NCBI GenBank assembly: GCA_002421995.1
Contig: DISP01000035.1
Span: forward strand, 2,256 to 32,223
Reading direction: 5' to 3'
Source of the DNA: Bacteroidales bacterium UBA6207
GTDB taxonomy: Bacteria > Bacteroidota > Bacteroidia > Bacteroidales > F082
DNA: 29,968 bases
Positions 1 to 7,450 of this stretch are shown here, piece after piece. The position numbers and the translations under genes are program-made. Below the pieces are notes generated by a model. The model was given only the letters and a program-made list of their open reading frames with translations, was not told where the DNA came from and searched no databases. Each line of letters begins with the position of its first letter. The stretch's first letter is position 1.

Positions 1-242
1 TCCACAATCACCACAGTATCAGCTGTGATTAAAAGAAAATTAGCAGGCAATTCGGCAAGTTCAAAAGCCATTGCTTTTTTCTCACTTAAAAAAGGTGCAA
101 CTTTTTGCAAAGGCATTTCGGCCGGAAAGGATTCTTCGGTTTCTTTTGTTTGAATAGTGAAATGAATGTCCATCCCCGAAAGCAATTGCTGTCGGCGTGG
201 TGATTTTGAGGCAAGAACAATTTGATAATCAGCAAGAACCAT
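1..242 (-). CDS. maf: Maf family nucleotide pyrophosphatase (N-terminal part, cut by window edge)
   Basis: Maf proteins hydrolyse non-canonical or modified nucleoside triphosphates in the cytoplasm (house-cleaning dTTP/UTP pyrophosphatases). The 80 visible codons begin with an ATG at 242, read VLASKSPRRQQLL near residues 9-21 (the Maf S-x-S-P-R-R nucleotide-binding motif), and reach ITADTVV just before the edge, which matches the conserved acidic D-T-V motif. The C-terminal half lies outside the window. Maf is often found near the DUF2520, KdsC-like and UbiA genes in Bacteroidota; here those genes lie about 4 kb upstream on the same strand, with three sugar genes in between. A putative promoter of its own at 311-318 suggests separate transcription. 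The family call is firm; the exact nucleotide preference cannot be read from this part. Confidence 0.93.
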   Translation of the reverse strand, partial: MVLADYQIVLASKSPRRQQLLSGMDIHFTIQTKETEESFPAEMPLQKVAPFLSEKKAMAFELAELPANFLLITADTVVIV

Positions 243-310
243 TAGAAAAATAATTACTTATATTTGAAACAAACCGCCTAAAACCAGAAACACCTAGCCC
301 CAAGCGTTTG

Positions 311-318
311 CAAATATA
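311..318 (-). promoter_or_regulatory. Putative -7 box for maf
   Basis: The minus strand reads TATATTTG, a perfect match to the Bacteroidota TAnnTTTG -7 consensus, about 69 nt upstream of the maf ATG. No TTG sits at the ideal 19-nt distance, so the -33 element is weak or absent. Chance matches are possible in AT-rich DNA. Confidence 0.4.
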
Positions 319-322
319 CTCC

Positions 323-351
323 GATGCTCCCGGTTTTAGCATCCGGGCAGC
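323..351. other. GC-rich inverted repeats between symporter gene and maf
   Basis: Two overlapping, mutually exclusive hairpins can form: GATGCT/AGCATC (323-328 with 338-343) and GCTCCCGG with CCGGGCAGC (326-333 with 343-351, one bulged base). There is no T-run on either side, so it is not a standard terminator. It lies after the symporter stop codon and just upstream of the maf -7 box. It could be a weak transcript end or an attenuator; the role is unknown. Confidence 0.3.
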
Positions 352-409
352 AGGTTTTAACGTCTTTTTAATGTCGCTGGTTTAAAGCGATGTGCTCAAT
401 TTCGAAATT

Positions 410-2050
410 CTACCAAAAGACAGTATAGATCACGGCCAGAATCACCATGACAATGTAAGCGGCAATATTGAAATTGATGCCGGTCTTAAAAATCTCTTTG
501 GGCAATGAAATAGCTTTTGCATCTTCATCAGTATCAGCCGTAACAAGACTTACCATCAAAATCACCACAACTGTCAGCAGACAAGTGTAAAGCATCTGAT
601 CAAGAAAAGGCAATTCAACAGGCAGTAATTTGAGTGCCAATGCTATAGGTATTGAAATAACCACGCCGGTGATAGCCGCTGTTGTATTTGTCTTTTTCCA
701 GAAAAGCCCCATCAGAAACACCGCCAAAACACCCGGGCTTACGACACCGGTGTATTCCTGAATGTATTGAAACATCTGCGGCATGGTTTCAAGTGCAGGA
801 GCCAACACAACTGCGATGGCCAATGCAACCATAACTGCAATACGACCAACTCCCACAAGATCGGAGCCATCCGTTTTCTTTGAAAAATACGGTTTATAGA
901 TGTCCATGGTGAATATGGTGGCTGTTGAATTGAGCATCGAAGCAAGCGAGGAGAGAATGGCCGCTGTTAGCGCAGCCACGACAAGCCCTTTGATGCCAGT
1001 TGGAATAAAAGTTTTAACAAGCCATGGATACGCCAAATCGTAGTTGAGACTTCCGTCCTGCTTGTTAAAAATATCTTTCACACCGTTCACAACAGCTGTT
1101 CCATCGCCTTGAACATACAAAACATAAGCAATGATGCCCGGTATCACCACCAACAAAGGCAGCAACAGTTTTAGAAAAGCAGCAAATGCCAGACCTTTCT
1201 GGGCCTCGCGCAGTGATTTTGCTGCCAAAGCACGCTGAATGATGTATTGATTGAATCCGAAATAATACAGATTGGCAACCCACAGTCCGCCAATGATCAC
1301 ACCGATGCCGGGAAGATTCATAAACTGAGGATGATCACGGTGCAGAATCATGTGAAATTTATCGCCCGCTTGCTGATAGACATGCGAGAATCCTTCGATC
1401 ACGCCACCTCCGGGCGTCACCCTGTCAAGTGCAATCCATGTGGTGATTAGCCCTCCAAACACAAGTAAAATCACCTGAATCACATCTGTCCAGGCTACTG
1501 CCGAAAGGCCTCCCCAGATTGAATAGGCAGCCGCAAAAAGCGCTAAACCAATTATCAGCGGAAAAATCATACTTCCGTCACCGTTTCCTATGACAGTATC
1601 AAGTGCCTTGGCTCCCAGAAACAGCACCGAAGTGAGATTCACAAAAATAAACAACGACACCCAGAAAACAGCAAGTATTGTTTTAAGGTTGGTATTGAAT
1701 CGTTTTTCGATGAATTCAGGAATCGTGAACAAGCCCTGACGAATAAAAACAGGCAGAAAAAACTTTGCAACGATAATCAGGGTCAGTGCTCCCATCCATT
1801 CGTAGGAAGCTATTGCAAGTCCGATGGCAAAACCCGATCCCGACATGCCGATAAATTGCTCGGCAGAGATATTGGCAGCAATAAGCGAGGCGCCAATGGC
1901 CCAGAAAGGCAGGCTTTTTCCTGCAAGAAAATACTCTTCAGCATTTTTTTTGGCTCCTGTTTTGCTGCGCGACACCCAAAGCCCAACGCCCAAAATCAAC
2001 AGGGCATAAGCTGTAAATATTATATAATCAAGCGTTTGAAATGTTTCCAT
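410..2050 (-). CDS. SSS-family sodium/solute (sugar) symporter
   Basis: This is an inner-membrane sodium-coupled symporter of the SSS/SGLT family, 546 residues from the ATG at 2050. A GTG two codons earlier is less likely to be the start. Family features include the early SAEQFIGMSGSG segment, the LFTIPEFIEKRFN loop after the third to fourth membrane segment, and the late SSLASMLNSTATIFTMDIY segment, which corresponds to the sodium-site helix of SGLT-type carriers. About 13-14 hydrophobic segments are visible, and the length is usual for the SGLT branch. It is last in a run of three genes (mutarotase, nucleotidyltransferase, symporter) with gaps of about 40 bp, which supports a monosaccharide such as galactose or glucose as substrate. 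That substrate is inferred from context only; inositol, sialic acid or another polyol cannot be excluded. Confidence 0.88.
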   Translation of the reverse strand: METFQTLDYIIFTAYALLILGVGLWVSRSKTGAKKNAEEYFLAGKSLPFWAIGASLIAANISAEQFIGMSGSGFAIGLAIASYEWMGALTLIIVAKFFLPVFIRQGLFTIPEFIEKRFNTNLKTILAVFWVSLFIFVNLTSVLFLGAKALDTVIGNGDGSMIFPLIIGLALFAAAYSIWGGLSAVAWTDVIQVILLVFGGLITTWIALDRVTPGGGVIEGFSHVYQQAGDKFHMILHRDHPQFMNLPGIGVIIGGLWVANLYYFGFNQYIIQRALAAKSLREAQKGLAFAAFLKLLLPLLVVIPGIIAYVLYVQGDGTAVVNGVKDIFNKQDGSLNYDLAYPWLVKTFIPTGIKGLVVAALTAAILSSLASMLNSTATIFTMDIYKPYFSKKTDGSDLVGVGRIAVMVALAIAVVLAPALETMPQMFQYIQEYTGVVSPGVLAVFLMGLFWKKTNTTAAITGVVISIPIALALKLLPVELPFLDQMLYTCLLTVVVILMVSLVTADTDEDAKAISLPKEIFKTGINFNIAAYIVMVILAVIYTVFW

Positions 2051-2091
2051 GATCACAATGAATTATTTTAAACTGAATCAATTTTTCTATT

Positions 2092-3006
2092 CTACTTCCA
2101 CAAAGGCGAAGGGTAGCTTCCTTCGGCAACCAGCTTTGCAAGTTTATCCTTTACAGCTGGTTTATCTTCGCTATAGGTTACTCCAAACCACTGCGATTCT
2201 GTTGCCAACACCTTCACGTTGATTTTACGATCTCTGATCAGCATATCAACCAACAAAGGTGTAAATAATTCCCGCTTTGGATCGTTTGCATTTTCTGCAA
2301 GAAACTTCCTGAAATAGTGTTCGATATAATCGAAGATGAGTGGACTGAATGCCCAGATATTCATCGAAACCAAAACATCGGCCGACAGCTCAATTGATGT
2401 ATCCTTGTGTTCGCTAAGGATTTTGCCTTCGAGGCTATATCCGATTTTTTGATGCTCTTCCACACGCTGCAAAAGCCCCTGCTCATCGCTCATACAAATA
2501 CCCCTTGATACTGTTCCGTTCAGCGACAAGGTGTTTTGCAGGCGATAACCGCACATCGCAAACATATTGCCCGGCTTTTGCTGATCGGCAATAAAATTGG
2601 CCAGCGCCCGGTATGAAGGCGCATCGTAAAAGTCATCGGCATTGATCACAACAAAATCAGTATCAACAACATGCCTTGCCACCCAAATGGCATGAGCGGT
2701 TCCCCATGGTTTTGATCGGTCGGCCGGCAGCGAAAATCCTTCGGGGAGCATATCAAGTTCCTGAAAAACGATTTCGATAGGGATTGCCTTGAGAAAACCA
2801 TCTCCATACGTTTCCAAAAAGTCTTTTTCAATGCTTTTTCTGATCACCAGCACTACTTTTCCAAATCCAGCCCTGATGGCATCAAAAACGGAGTAATCAA
2901 TAATTGTTTCGCCAGAGGGTCCAAGGCGGTCAACTTGCTTCAGACCTCCATAGCGGCTTCCCATCCCGGCAGCCAGTATAACAAGTGTTGGTGCTTTCTT
3001 TTGCAT
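2092..3006 (-). CDS. Sugar-phosphate nucleotidyltransferase (NDP-sugar pyrophosphorylase-like)
   Basis: The protein is a 304-residue cytoplasmic enzyme of the NTP-transferase fold, expected to make an NDP-sugar from NTP and a sugar 1-phosphate. The signature nucleotide-binding loop is LAAGMGSRYGGLKQ (residues 11-24). WGTAHA (111-116) contacts the nucleobase or sugar in the family, and NADDFYD (122-128) supplies the metal-binding acidic pair. It differs from canonical GalU (GLGTR...ATKA), so calling it UTP-glucose-1-phosphate uridylyltransferase would be too specific. It sits between the mutarotase (38-bp gap) and the symporter (41-bp gap), all on the same strand, suggesting that an imported sugar is activated for polymer or envelope synthesis. 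No sugar kinase is present in the cluster, so the sugar 1-phosphate would have to be made by a gene elsewhere. Confidence 0.8.
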   Translation of the reverse strand: MQKKAPTLVILAAGMGSRYGGLKQVDRLGPSGETIIDYSVFDAIRAGFGKVVLVIRKSIEKDFLETYGDGFLKAIPIEIVFQELDMLPEGFSLPADRSKPWGTAHAIWVARHVVDTDFVVINADDFYDAPSYRALANFIADQQKPGNMFAMCGYRLQNTLSLNGTVSRGICMSDEQGLLQRVEEHQKIGYSLEGKILSEHKDTSIELSADVLVSMNIWAFSPLIFDYIEHYFRKFLAENANDPKRELFTPLLVDMLIRDRKINVKVLATESQWFGVTYSEDKPAVKDKLAKLVAEGSYPSPLWK

Positions 3007-3044
3007 GAAGTTTTGGGATTTGGGTTATTCTACAAACTATCAAT

Positions 3045-4079
3045 TTACACAGTGTCAAACTTATAGGTAGTGATTGCTTTAAAAACATTTCCCGGCAGCA
3101 ACAATGTGGAAGGAAAGTCAGGCTGATTGGGACTGTCGGCAAAATGCTGTGTTTCAAAACAAATCGCACTATGTTTGTGGTAAACAGTTCCGTTGTTACC
3201 GGTTAAAGAGCCATCGAGGAAATTGCCGGAATAGATTTGAACACCGGGTTGTGAGGTGAAAATTTGCAACCGGCGACCTGAATCAGCATGAACAACCTCA
3301 ACATCAGCAACTTCACTATTCAAATGATCAAGCACAAAGCAATGATCAAGTTCGAAAGAAGCCGGGATGTTGCGAGATGTAAGCTTTGTCAAATGACCAA
3401 AATCCATTATTCCACCTTTAATGGAAACGATTCTGCCGGTTGGCAACATGGTATCACTCAATTCAACACTACTATCAGCAGAAACCCTTATCATATGATC
3501 AGAAACTCCGGATTCAAAGCCATTCAGGTTGAAGTAGGCATGATTTGTCAGATTGAGATGGGTCGGTCTATCGGTGACCGCAGTGAACTCCAGTTGAATC
3601 CGGTTGTCGTCGAAAATGGTATAAACAGCGGCAACATCAAGGTTTCCGGGATAGTTTTCTTCGAGATGCGGACTAAGATACTTTAGTGTAAGTGTGCCAA
3701 AATGCTCACTAATTTTCAGGTCAGCATTCCACAAACGCGTATGAAAACCGGTTTCACCTCCGTGGAGATGACAATATGTATCATGCTTATTGAGCTGATA
3801 CACTTCATCTTGAACTGTCAAATGTCCATTACCGATACGGCCTGCATACCTACCGATCAGCGCGCCAAAGTAGGGATGCGGTTTCAAATATTCTTCAAGA
3901 TTCGGGAAGCCGGCTGTCACTTCGCTCAACTTCCCATTCCGATCAGGCACTTCCAAGGAAGTGATAATGCCACCAAAATTTGTAATACCTACCTTCATTC
4001 CGCCTTCGCACGCAAAGTGAAATAAGCAAACTTCGCGGCCATCAGCCAATTTTCCAAAAACAGTTTCCTTACATTGCAT
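3045..4079 (-). CDS. galM: Aldose 1-epimerase (mutarotase)
   Basis: The enzyme interconverts alpha and beta anomers of aldoses such as galactose and glucose. The ATG at 4079 gives 344 residues, the usual GalM length; a GTG six codons upstream is the alternative. Catalytic residues are in place: His106 in LHGG, the acid His180 in NLTNHAYFNL, and the base Glu309 in CFETQHFADSPNQ. Arg77 in GRYAGRI and Asp245 in LDHCF match the sugar-binding positions. No signal peptide is seen, so it is probably cytoplasmic. It heads a three-gene minus-strand run with the nucleotidyltransferase and the SSS symporter. In Bacteroides a galM-symporter-galactokinase arrangement is common; here the kinase is absent and a nucleotidyltransferase is present instead. 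Confidence 0.92.
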   Translation of the reverse strand: MQCKETVFGKLADGREVCLFHFACEGGMKVGITNFGGIITSLEVPDRNGKLSEVTAGFPNLEEYLKPHPYFGALIGRYAGRIGNGHLTVQDEVYQLNKHDTYCHLHGGETGFHTRLWNADLKISEHFGTLTLKYLSPHLEENYPGNLDVAAVYTIFDDNRIQLEFTAVTDRPTHLNLTNHAYFNLNGFESGVSDHMIRVSADSSVELSDTMLPTGRIVSIKGGIMDFGHLTKLTSRNIPASFELDHCFVLDHLNSEVADVEVVHADSGRRLQIFTSQPGVQIYSGNFLDGSLTGNNGTVYHKHSAICFETQHFADSPNQPDFPSTLLLPGNVFKAITTYKFDTV

Positions 4080-4246
4080 AGTACTGGTTTTAAACACAAT
4101 AAAAAAATGCTATATCAAGGCAGTGCGTTGCTGCAAAGATGAGGCTTTTCGATCAATAAAAACAGTAAAATATTGCCAAATAAAGAGACCTGAAAACTTG
4201 CGCAATTCTTAATAAATACAAAATTGGGTTAAGCCTGGCGAATGGA

Positions 4247-5173
4247 TTATGCCAAAAACAACATCGAGATCATTCCGCTGATCATCAATAGTTTGGCTGC
4301 ATTGGCAACGAAACGAAAATCTTCTTTCTCTTCCGATTTAAACAAACGAAGCATTATGTATAACAAGATTGTATTGGTAACGACCAGCGCACCAACAGTG
4401 AGAAAAAAGGTCTTTTGGAACAAAACAAATTGCCAGTAGGCGATTAAAATAAACAAAATGAACCCGACTGCAATTACAGCCAGTTTAGCTGTTTTCTTTC
4501 CGGCAACAACAGGGAAGGTTTTGCAACCGAAGCGCTTATCACCTTCCATATCTTCCAAATCTTTCACCATCTCACGTATCAGACTGGTTAAAAACGAAAA
4601 TAGCGTATAAGCCATCAGGGTAGTTGTGATGGCCGGAAAAGCATCCGAAGCATCAGCAAAAAGTTCGGGCTGCAATGACAAATAGAAAAAATCACTTAGC
4701 CAAACAATCATCAAAGCCATTGAAGATGCAAATGCAACAACCACATTTCCAATCAGGTTCATTCGTTTATACTTCTTCGAATAGAACCACAACAAGCCAA
4801 TCATCATCAGAATGATCATTGAAAGTCGCCAGCTGTGAAGCATATAACCCAGAAAGAGGCTTATCGCGACAACCAGACCATTCAAAAAATAATAGAGGTT
4901 GTAGGCATTTTTAAAGCTAATTGATCTGCCAACCAGAACCTTGTTTGGTTTATTTATGCTATCTACATCAGTATCAGCAATATCATTGATGACATATCCG
5001 GCCGCCGCAAGCAAAACAAATGACAAAACAAGCAATAAAAACAAAGGCACCGGCGTGATCGCATCAGCACCAAAAGGACTTAAACCCGGCCAAACAACAA
5101 AATACCTCACAAGCAGCATTGTTGCAGCAATGATGACTAAGTTCGGCCATCGGATAAGTTGTATATACTTCAT
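4247..5173 (-). CDS. UbiA-family prenyltransferase (geranylgeranylglycerol-phosphate synthase-like)
   Basis: This is an integral membrane prenyltransferase of 308 residues with about eight to nine hydrophobic segments. Both aspartate-rich motifs of the UbiA family are present: NDIADTDVD at residues 63-71 and KDLEDMEGD at 204-212. These bind Mg-diphosphate and the prenyl chain. In Bacteroidota this branch is usually annotated as geranylgeranylglycerol-phosphate geranylgeranyltransferase, but the acceptor cannot be read from the sequence, and menaquinone-type MenA or haem O synthase relatives share the fold. It follows the KdsC-like gene with only a 10-bp gap and is the last gene of the DUF2520-HAD-UbiA group. 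The two motifs and the topology make the family certain; the substrate is not. Confidence 0.88.
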   Translation of the reverse strand: MKYIQLIRWPNLVIIAATMLLVRYFVVWPGLSPFGADAITPVPLFLLLVLSFVLLAAAGYVINDIADTDVDSINKPNKVLVGRSISFKNAYNLYYFLNGLVVAISLFLGYMLHSWRLSMIILMMIGLLWFYSKKYKRMNLIGNVVVAFASSMALMIVWLSDFFYLSLQPELFADASDAFPAITTTLMAYTLFSFLTSLIREMVKDLEDMEGDKRFGCKTFPVVAGKKTAKLAVIAVGFILFILIAYWQFVLFQKTFFLTVGALVVTNTILLYIMLRLFKSEEKEDFRFVANAAKLLMISGMISMLFLA

Positions 5174-5183
5174 ATTAAATATT

Positions 5184-5705
5184 TTACCAATGATGTGCAG
5201 TGTCTGTCATCCATTTTCCCTGCACTTTTAAAACCTGCTCAATGATATCTCTCACACAACCATGTCCACCTTTATAATGACTGATATATACACTGATACG
5301 TTTAATTTCTTCGGCAGCATCGGAGGGGCATGTTGGAACTCCTGCCATTTTCATGCATCGGTAGTCCGGAACATCATCGCCCATATACACAATCTCCTCA
5401 TCTGTTAAACCTTTGTCGGCTTTGTATTGCTCATACACCTGCAGCTTATCGCTCACACCAAGAAAAACATCGGTGATGTTGAGCGCATCAAAACGTTTCT
5501 GCATGCTGGGCGCAAAACCACCAGAAATGATAGCAATATTATAGCCCAACTTACGAATCAGTTGCAGCGCATAGCCATCCTTCACATTGGCAGTGCGAAG
5601 TGGTTCACCATCATTGCTTAACACGATGACACCATCAGTCATAACTCCATCATAATCAAATATAAAGGTTGTGACACCCAGCAGTTTAGTTTTATAATTA
5701 CCCAT
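5184..5705 (-). CDS. HAD-IIIA phosphatase, KdsC-like
   Basis: This 173-residue cytoplasmic phosphatase belongs to the KdsC/YrbI subfamily, which dephosphorylates 3-deoxy-D-manno-octulosonate 8-phosphate in Kdo synthesis or related sugar-acid phosphates. HAD motif I is FDYDGVMTDG (residues about 17-26, with nucleophile and acid Asp separated by one residue), motif II is IISGG, and motif IV is MGDDVPD. The C-terminal GGHGCVRDIIEQVL matches the conserved KdsC tail that closes over the neighbouring subunit's active site. The ATG overlaps the stop codon of the DUF2520 gene by 8 bp, indicating translational coupling. A role in Kdo synthesis is plausible for a Gram-negative cell, but the association with DUF2520 and UbiA leaves another acid-sugar or small phosphoester substrate possible. 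Confidence 0.87.
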   Translation of the reverse strand: MGNYKTKLLGVTTFIFDYDGVMTDGVIVLSNDGEPLRTANVKDGYALQLIRKLGYNIAIISGGFAPSMQKRFDALNITDVFLGVSDKLQVYEQYKADKGLTDEEIVYMGDDVPDYRCMKMAGVPTCPSDAAEEIKRISVYISHYKGGHGCVRDIIEQVLKVQGKWMTDTAHHW

Positions 5706-6495
5706 TATTTTCAGGATGATATTTGTTTAAAATATAGTCTGTAAAAAGCTTATAGATATTTGACTTTTCTTCTGAGTCGGCCAGCAGCTTCAAATGTGTT
5801 TCAATGGTTCCAATATCTTTTCGTCGTGCAGGGCCGGTTTGTGCTTCAAAAGGTGAATGATCCAGGATTTTGTTTGCAGTTTCAAGAATCAACGGATATA
5901 AAATCTTGATTGATAATTCTTTATCTTTCAAAATATCATCAGCTATCCCATAGAGTGCATTTGTAAAATTATTGACAAACACTGCTGCAAGGTGAATAGA
6001 TTGGCGTTGCGTATCGTTGGTATGAACAAGGTTTCGGCTCAAACTACCTGCAATATTTTCCAAAAACAAGAGATTGTCCCTGTTGCCGGCTTGAAGCAAG
6101 ATGGGAATGTTTTCAAAGTTGGCTTGCCTATCGAAGCTGAAGGTTTGCAAAGGGTAAAAAACTCCTGCATGTGCAAATTTTCCTTTGAGGCTGGAAATTG
6201 GTTTCATTCCTGAAGTATGCACAACAACTCCTTTATTTTCAGGAAGTTTTGCTGAAACATCTTCGATTGCATCATCGTTGACTGCAAGGATAAATAGGTC
6301 GCAGAGCGGATTTAGTTTCGAAGGCTTGTCAACAGGACGTGCGTTCAGTTTGGCGGCAAGAAGGCGGATATTCTCACTATTTCTGCCGCTAACTTCCTGA
6401 ATGGCATAACCTTTTGCAGTAAGTGCCCGACCCAGGTTCCAGGCAACCCTTCCTGTTCCAACGATAGATATCAGACATGCTTTTTTATCTGCCAT
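5698..6495 (-). CDS. Rossmann-fold DUF2520 protein (putative NADP-dependent oxidoreductase)
   Basis: This 265-residue protein has an N-terminal Rossmann domain (ISIVGTGRVAWNLGRAL, residues about 10-26, with the GxGxxA/G nucleotide-binding turn) and a C-terminal helical DUF2520 domain. Conserved family blocks are LAVNDDAI, VVHTSG and GVFYPLQTFS. The fold resembles F420/NADP oxidoreductases and pyrroline-5-carboxylate reductase, but no reaction is established for the family as far as I know. The ATG at 6495 is preferred over a TTG one codon upstream. It heads a tight cluster with the KdsC-like phosphatase (8-bp overlap) and the UbiA prenyltransferase. The substrate is unknown. Confidence 0.85.
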   Translation of the reverse strand: MADKKACLISIVGTGRVAWNLGRALTAKGYAIQEVSGRNSENIRLLAAKLNARPVDKPSKLNPLCDLFILAVNDDAIEDVSAKLPENKGVVVHTSGMKPISSLKGKFAHAGVFYPLQTFSFDRQANFENIPILLQAGNRDNLLFLENIAGSLSRNLVHTNDTQRQSIHLAAVFVNNFTNALYGIADDILKDKELSIKILYPLILETANKILDHSPFEAQTGPARRKDIGTIETHLKLLADSEEKSNIYKLFTDYILNKYHPENNG

Positions 6496-6510
6496 CAAAG
6501 AAATTTTTCA

Positions 6511-6540
6511 CGAAAATACAGCTTTGACGTGAATACTGAA
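6511..6540 (-). promoter_or_regulatory. Possible promoter of the DUF2520 cluster
   Basis: The minus strand carries TATTTTCG at 6518-6511 (one mismatch to TAnnTTTG). A TTC lies 19 nt upstream, at 6540-6538, one mismatch to the TTG of the -33 element. The -7 box is 16 nt from the start codon, and the upstream operon's terminator ends at 6561. Position and spacing are right, but both boxes are imperfect. Confidence 0.28.
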
Positions 6541-6560
6541 CCTGCGCCCCTGAAGTTGAT

Positions 6561-6611
6561 AAAAAAAACCGCTTTTCCCGGTCAGTTTGTTCAGCTGCCC
6601 GAAAAAAGCGG
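6561..6611 (-). terminator. Rho-independent terminator of the 3-keto-sugar operon
   Basis: Read on the minus strand, the 8-bp stem CCGCTTTT/AAAAGCGG (6611-6604 with 6576-6569) is extended by an inner CGG/CCG pairing. It is followed directly by eight Ts (the A-run 6561-6568 on plus). It starts 28 bases after the stop codon of the DUF1080 gene. This marks the end of the operon that begins at 12992 and insulates the DUF2520 cluster downstream. Confidence 0.85.
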
Positions 6612-6638
6612 AAAATCATATAGAAAACTTAAAAGAAA

Positions 6639-7409
6639 CTACAGTTTTCTGATTTTAATGTTTTTATACCACACATCGTCGCCGTGGTCCTGCAACCCGA
6701 TAAAACCTTCCTGTGCCACGTTTGCCCAATCAGGGTTGTATTGCGGGAACTTGCTTTTGGCAACCATCTCGTTCCATTCAGGAGTCCATAAATGGTATTC
6801 AACAACCTTTTCACCATTGAGCCAGTGCTCAACCAAACCTTTGTAAATAAGCAACTTAACCTGATTCCATTCGCCAACAGCTTTTACCTTGTCGGCCGAA
6901 ACACCAATCATATCATACAATGCACCTGCACTATGAAGTCCTTCGCGTCCGTCAGGATGTTTTGTGTTGTCAAGCACCTGCATTTCCGGTGCTGTTTGCC
7001 AGATTGTTTTACCGGGCAATTCCTGTGCAAGGTAGAGGATACCGCTATTGCCTCCCTCTGAAATCTTCCATTCGAGTGTCAACTCAAAATTTTGGAATTT
7101 TTCATCAAAAATAATATCACCGCCATCATGTGCGCCGGCTTCACCGCGTCCCGAGCCAATGCATTGCAGCATACCATTCTCGATTTTCCAACCCGTTGGG
7201 AAGTAATCTTTACCATAGCCACGCCATTTTCCGGGGGTAGTTCCGTCAAACATCAACATCCAGCCGGCTTCTGCTTCAGCAGCCGAAAGGGTGTTATCTG
7301 CAACAACTTCGGGCTGAGCAGCAGCTTTGTTTTCAACGGTTTTATTGGCAGCATTCTGGCATGAAACGATAGCCAGGCCTAACATTAAGAATAAAACAAT
7401 TTTTTTCAT
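6639..7409 (-). CDS. DUF1080 (3-keto-disaccharide hydrolase domain) lipoprotein
   Basis: This is a 256-residue lipoprotein. A type II signal peptide ends in the lipobox AIVSC with Cys17, followed by a short linker and one DUF1080 domain (about 45-255), a concanavalin-like beta-sandwich. Family blocks are MLMFDG, EWKIS, GGNSGI, EMQVLDN, GEWNQ, HWLNG and GFIGLQDHG...VWYKNIKI. Members of this family have been linked to hydrolysis or lyase cleavage of 3-keto-glycosides formed by Gfo/Idh/MocA dehydrogenases. Here it is the last gene of an operon with three such dehydrogenases and a TIM-barrel isomerase, which supports that role. The lipid anchor places it in the periplasm or outer membrane. The exact glycoside is unknown. 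Confidence 0.9.
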   Translation of the reverse strand: MKKIVLFLMLGLAIVSCQNAANKTVENKAAAQPEVVADNTLSAAEAEAGWMLMFDGTTPGKWRGYGKDYFPTGWKIENGMLQCIGSGRGEAGAHDGGDIIFDEKFQNFELTLEWKISEGGNSGILYLAQELPGKTIWQTAPEMQVLDNTKHPDGREGLHSAGALYDMIGVSADKVKAVGEWNQVKLLIYKGLVEHWLNGEKVVEYHLWTPEWNEMVAKSKFPQYNPDWANVAQEGFIGLQDHGDDVWYKNIKIRKL

Positions 7410-7450
7410 AATACTTCTTTTTTATTGATTTTAAGTAATTTACAAATTAA

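Noticed and set aside
2051..2056. GTG start two codons upstream of the symporter ATG (with similar GTG/TTG extensions for galM, DUF2520, porX, aroB, the LutA-like gene and rnfE)
   Set aside because: In each case an ATG a few codons downstream gives the family's normal length or avoids overlap with the previous gene.
4098..4246. Spacer between galM and UbiA examined for a promoter (CATCTTTG at 4134-4141, minus strand)
   Set aside because: First base of the -7 box mismatches and no -33 TTG lies at the right distance; too weak to list.
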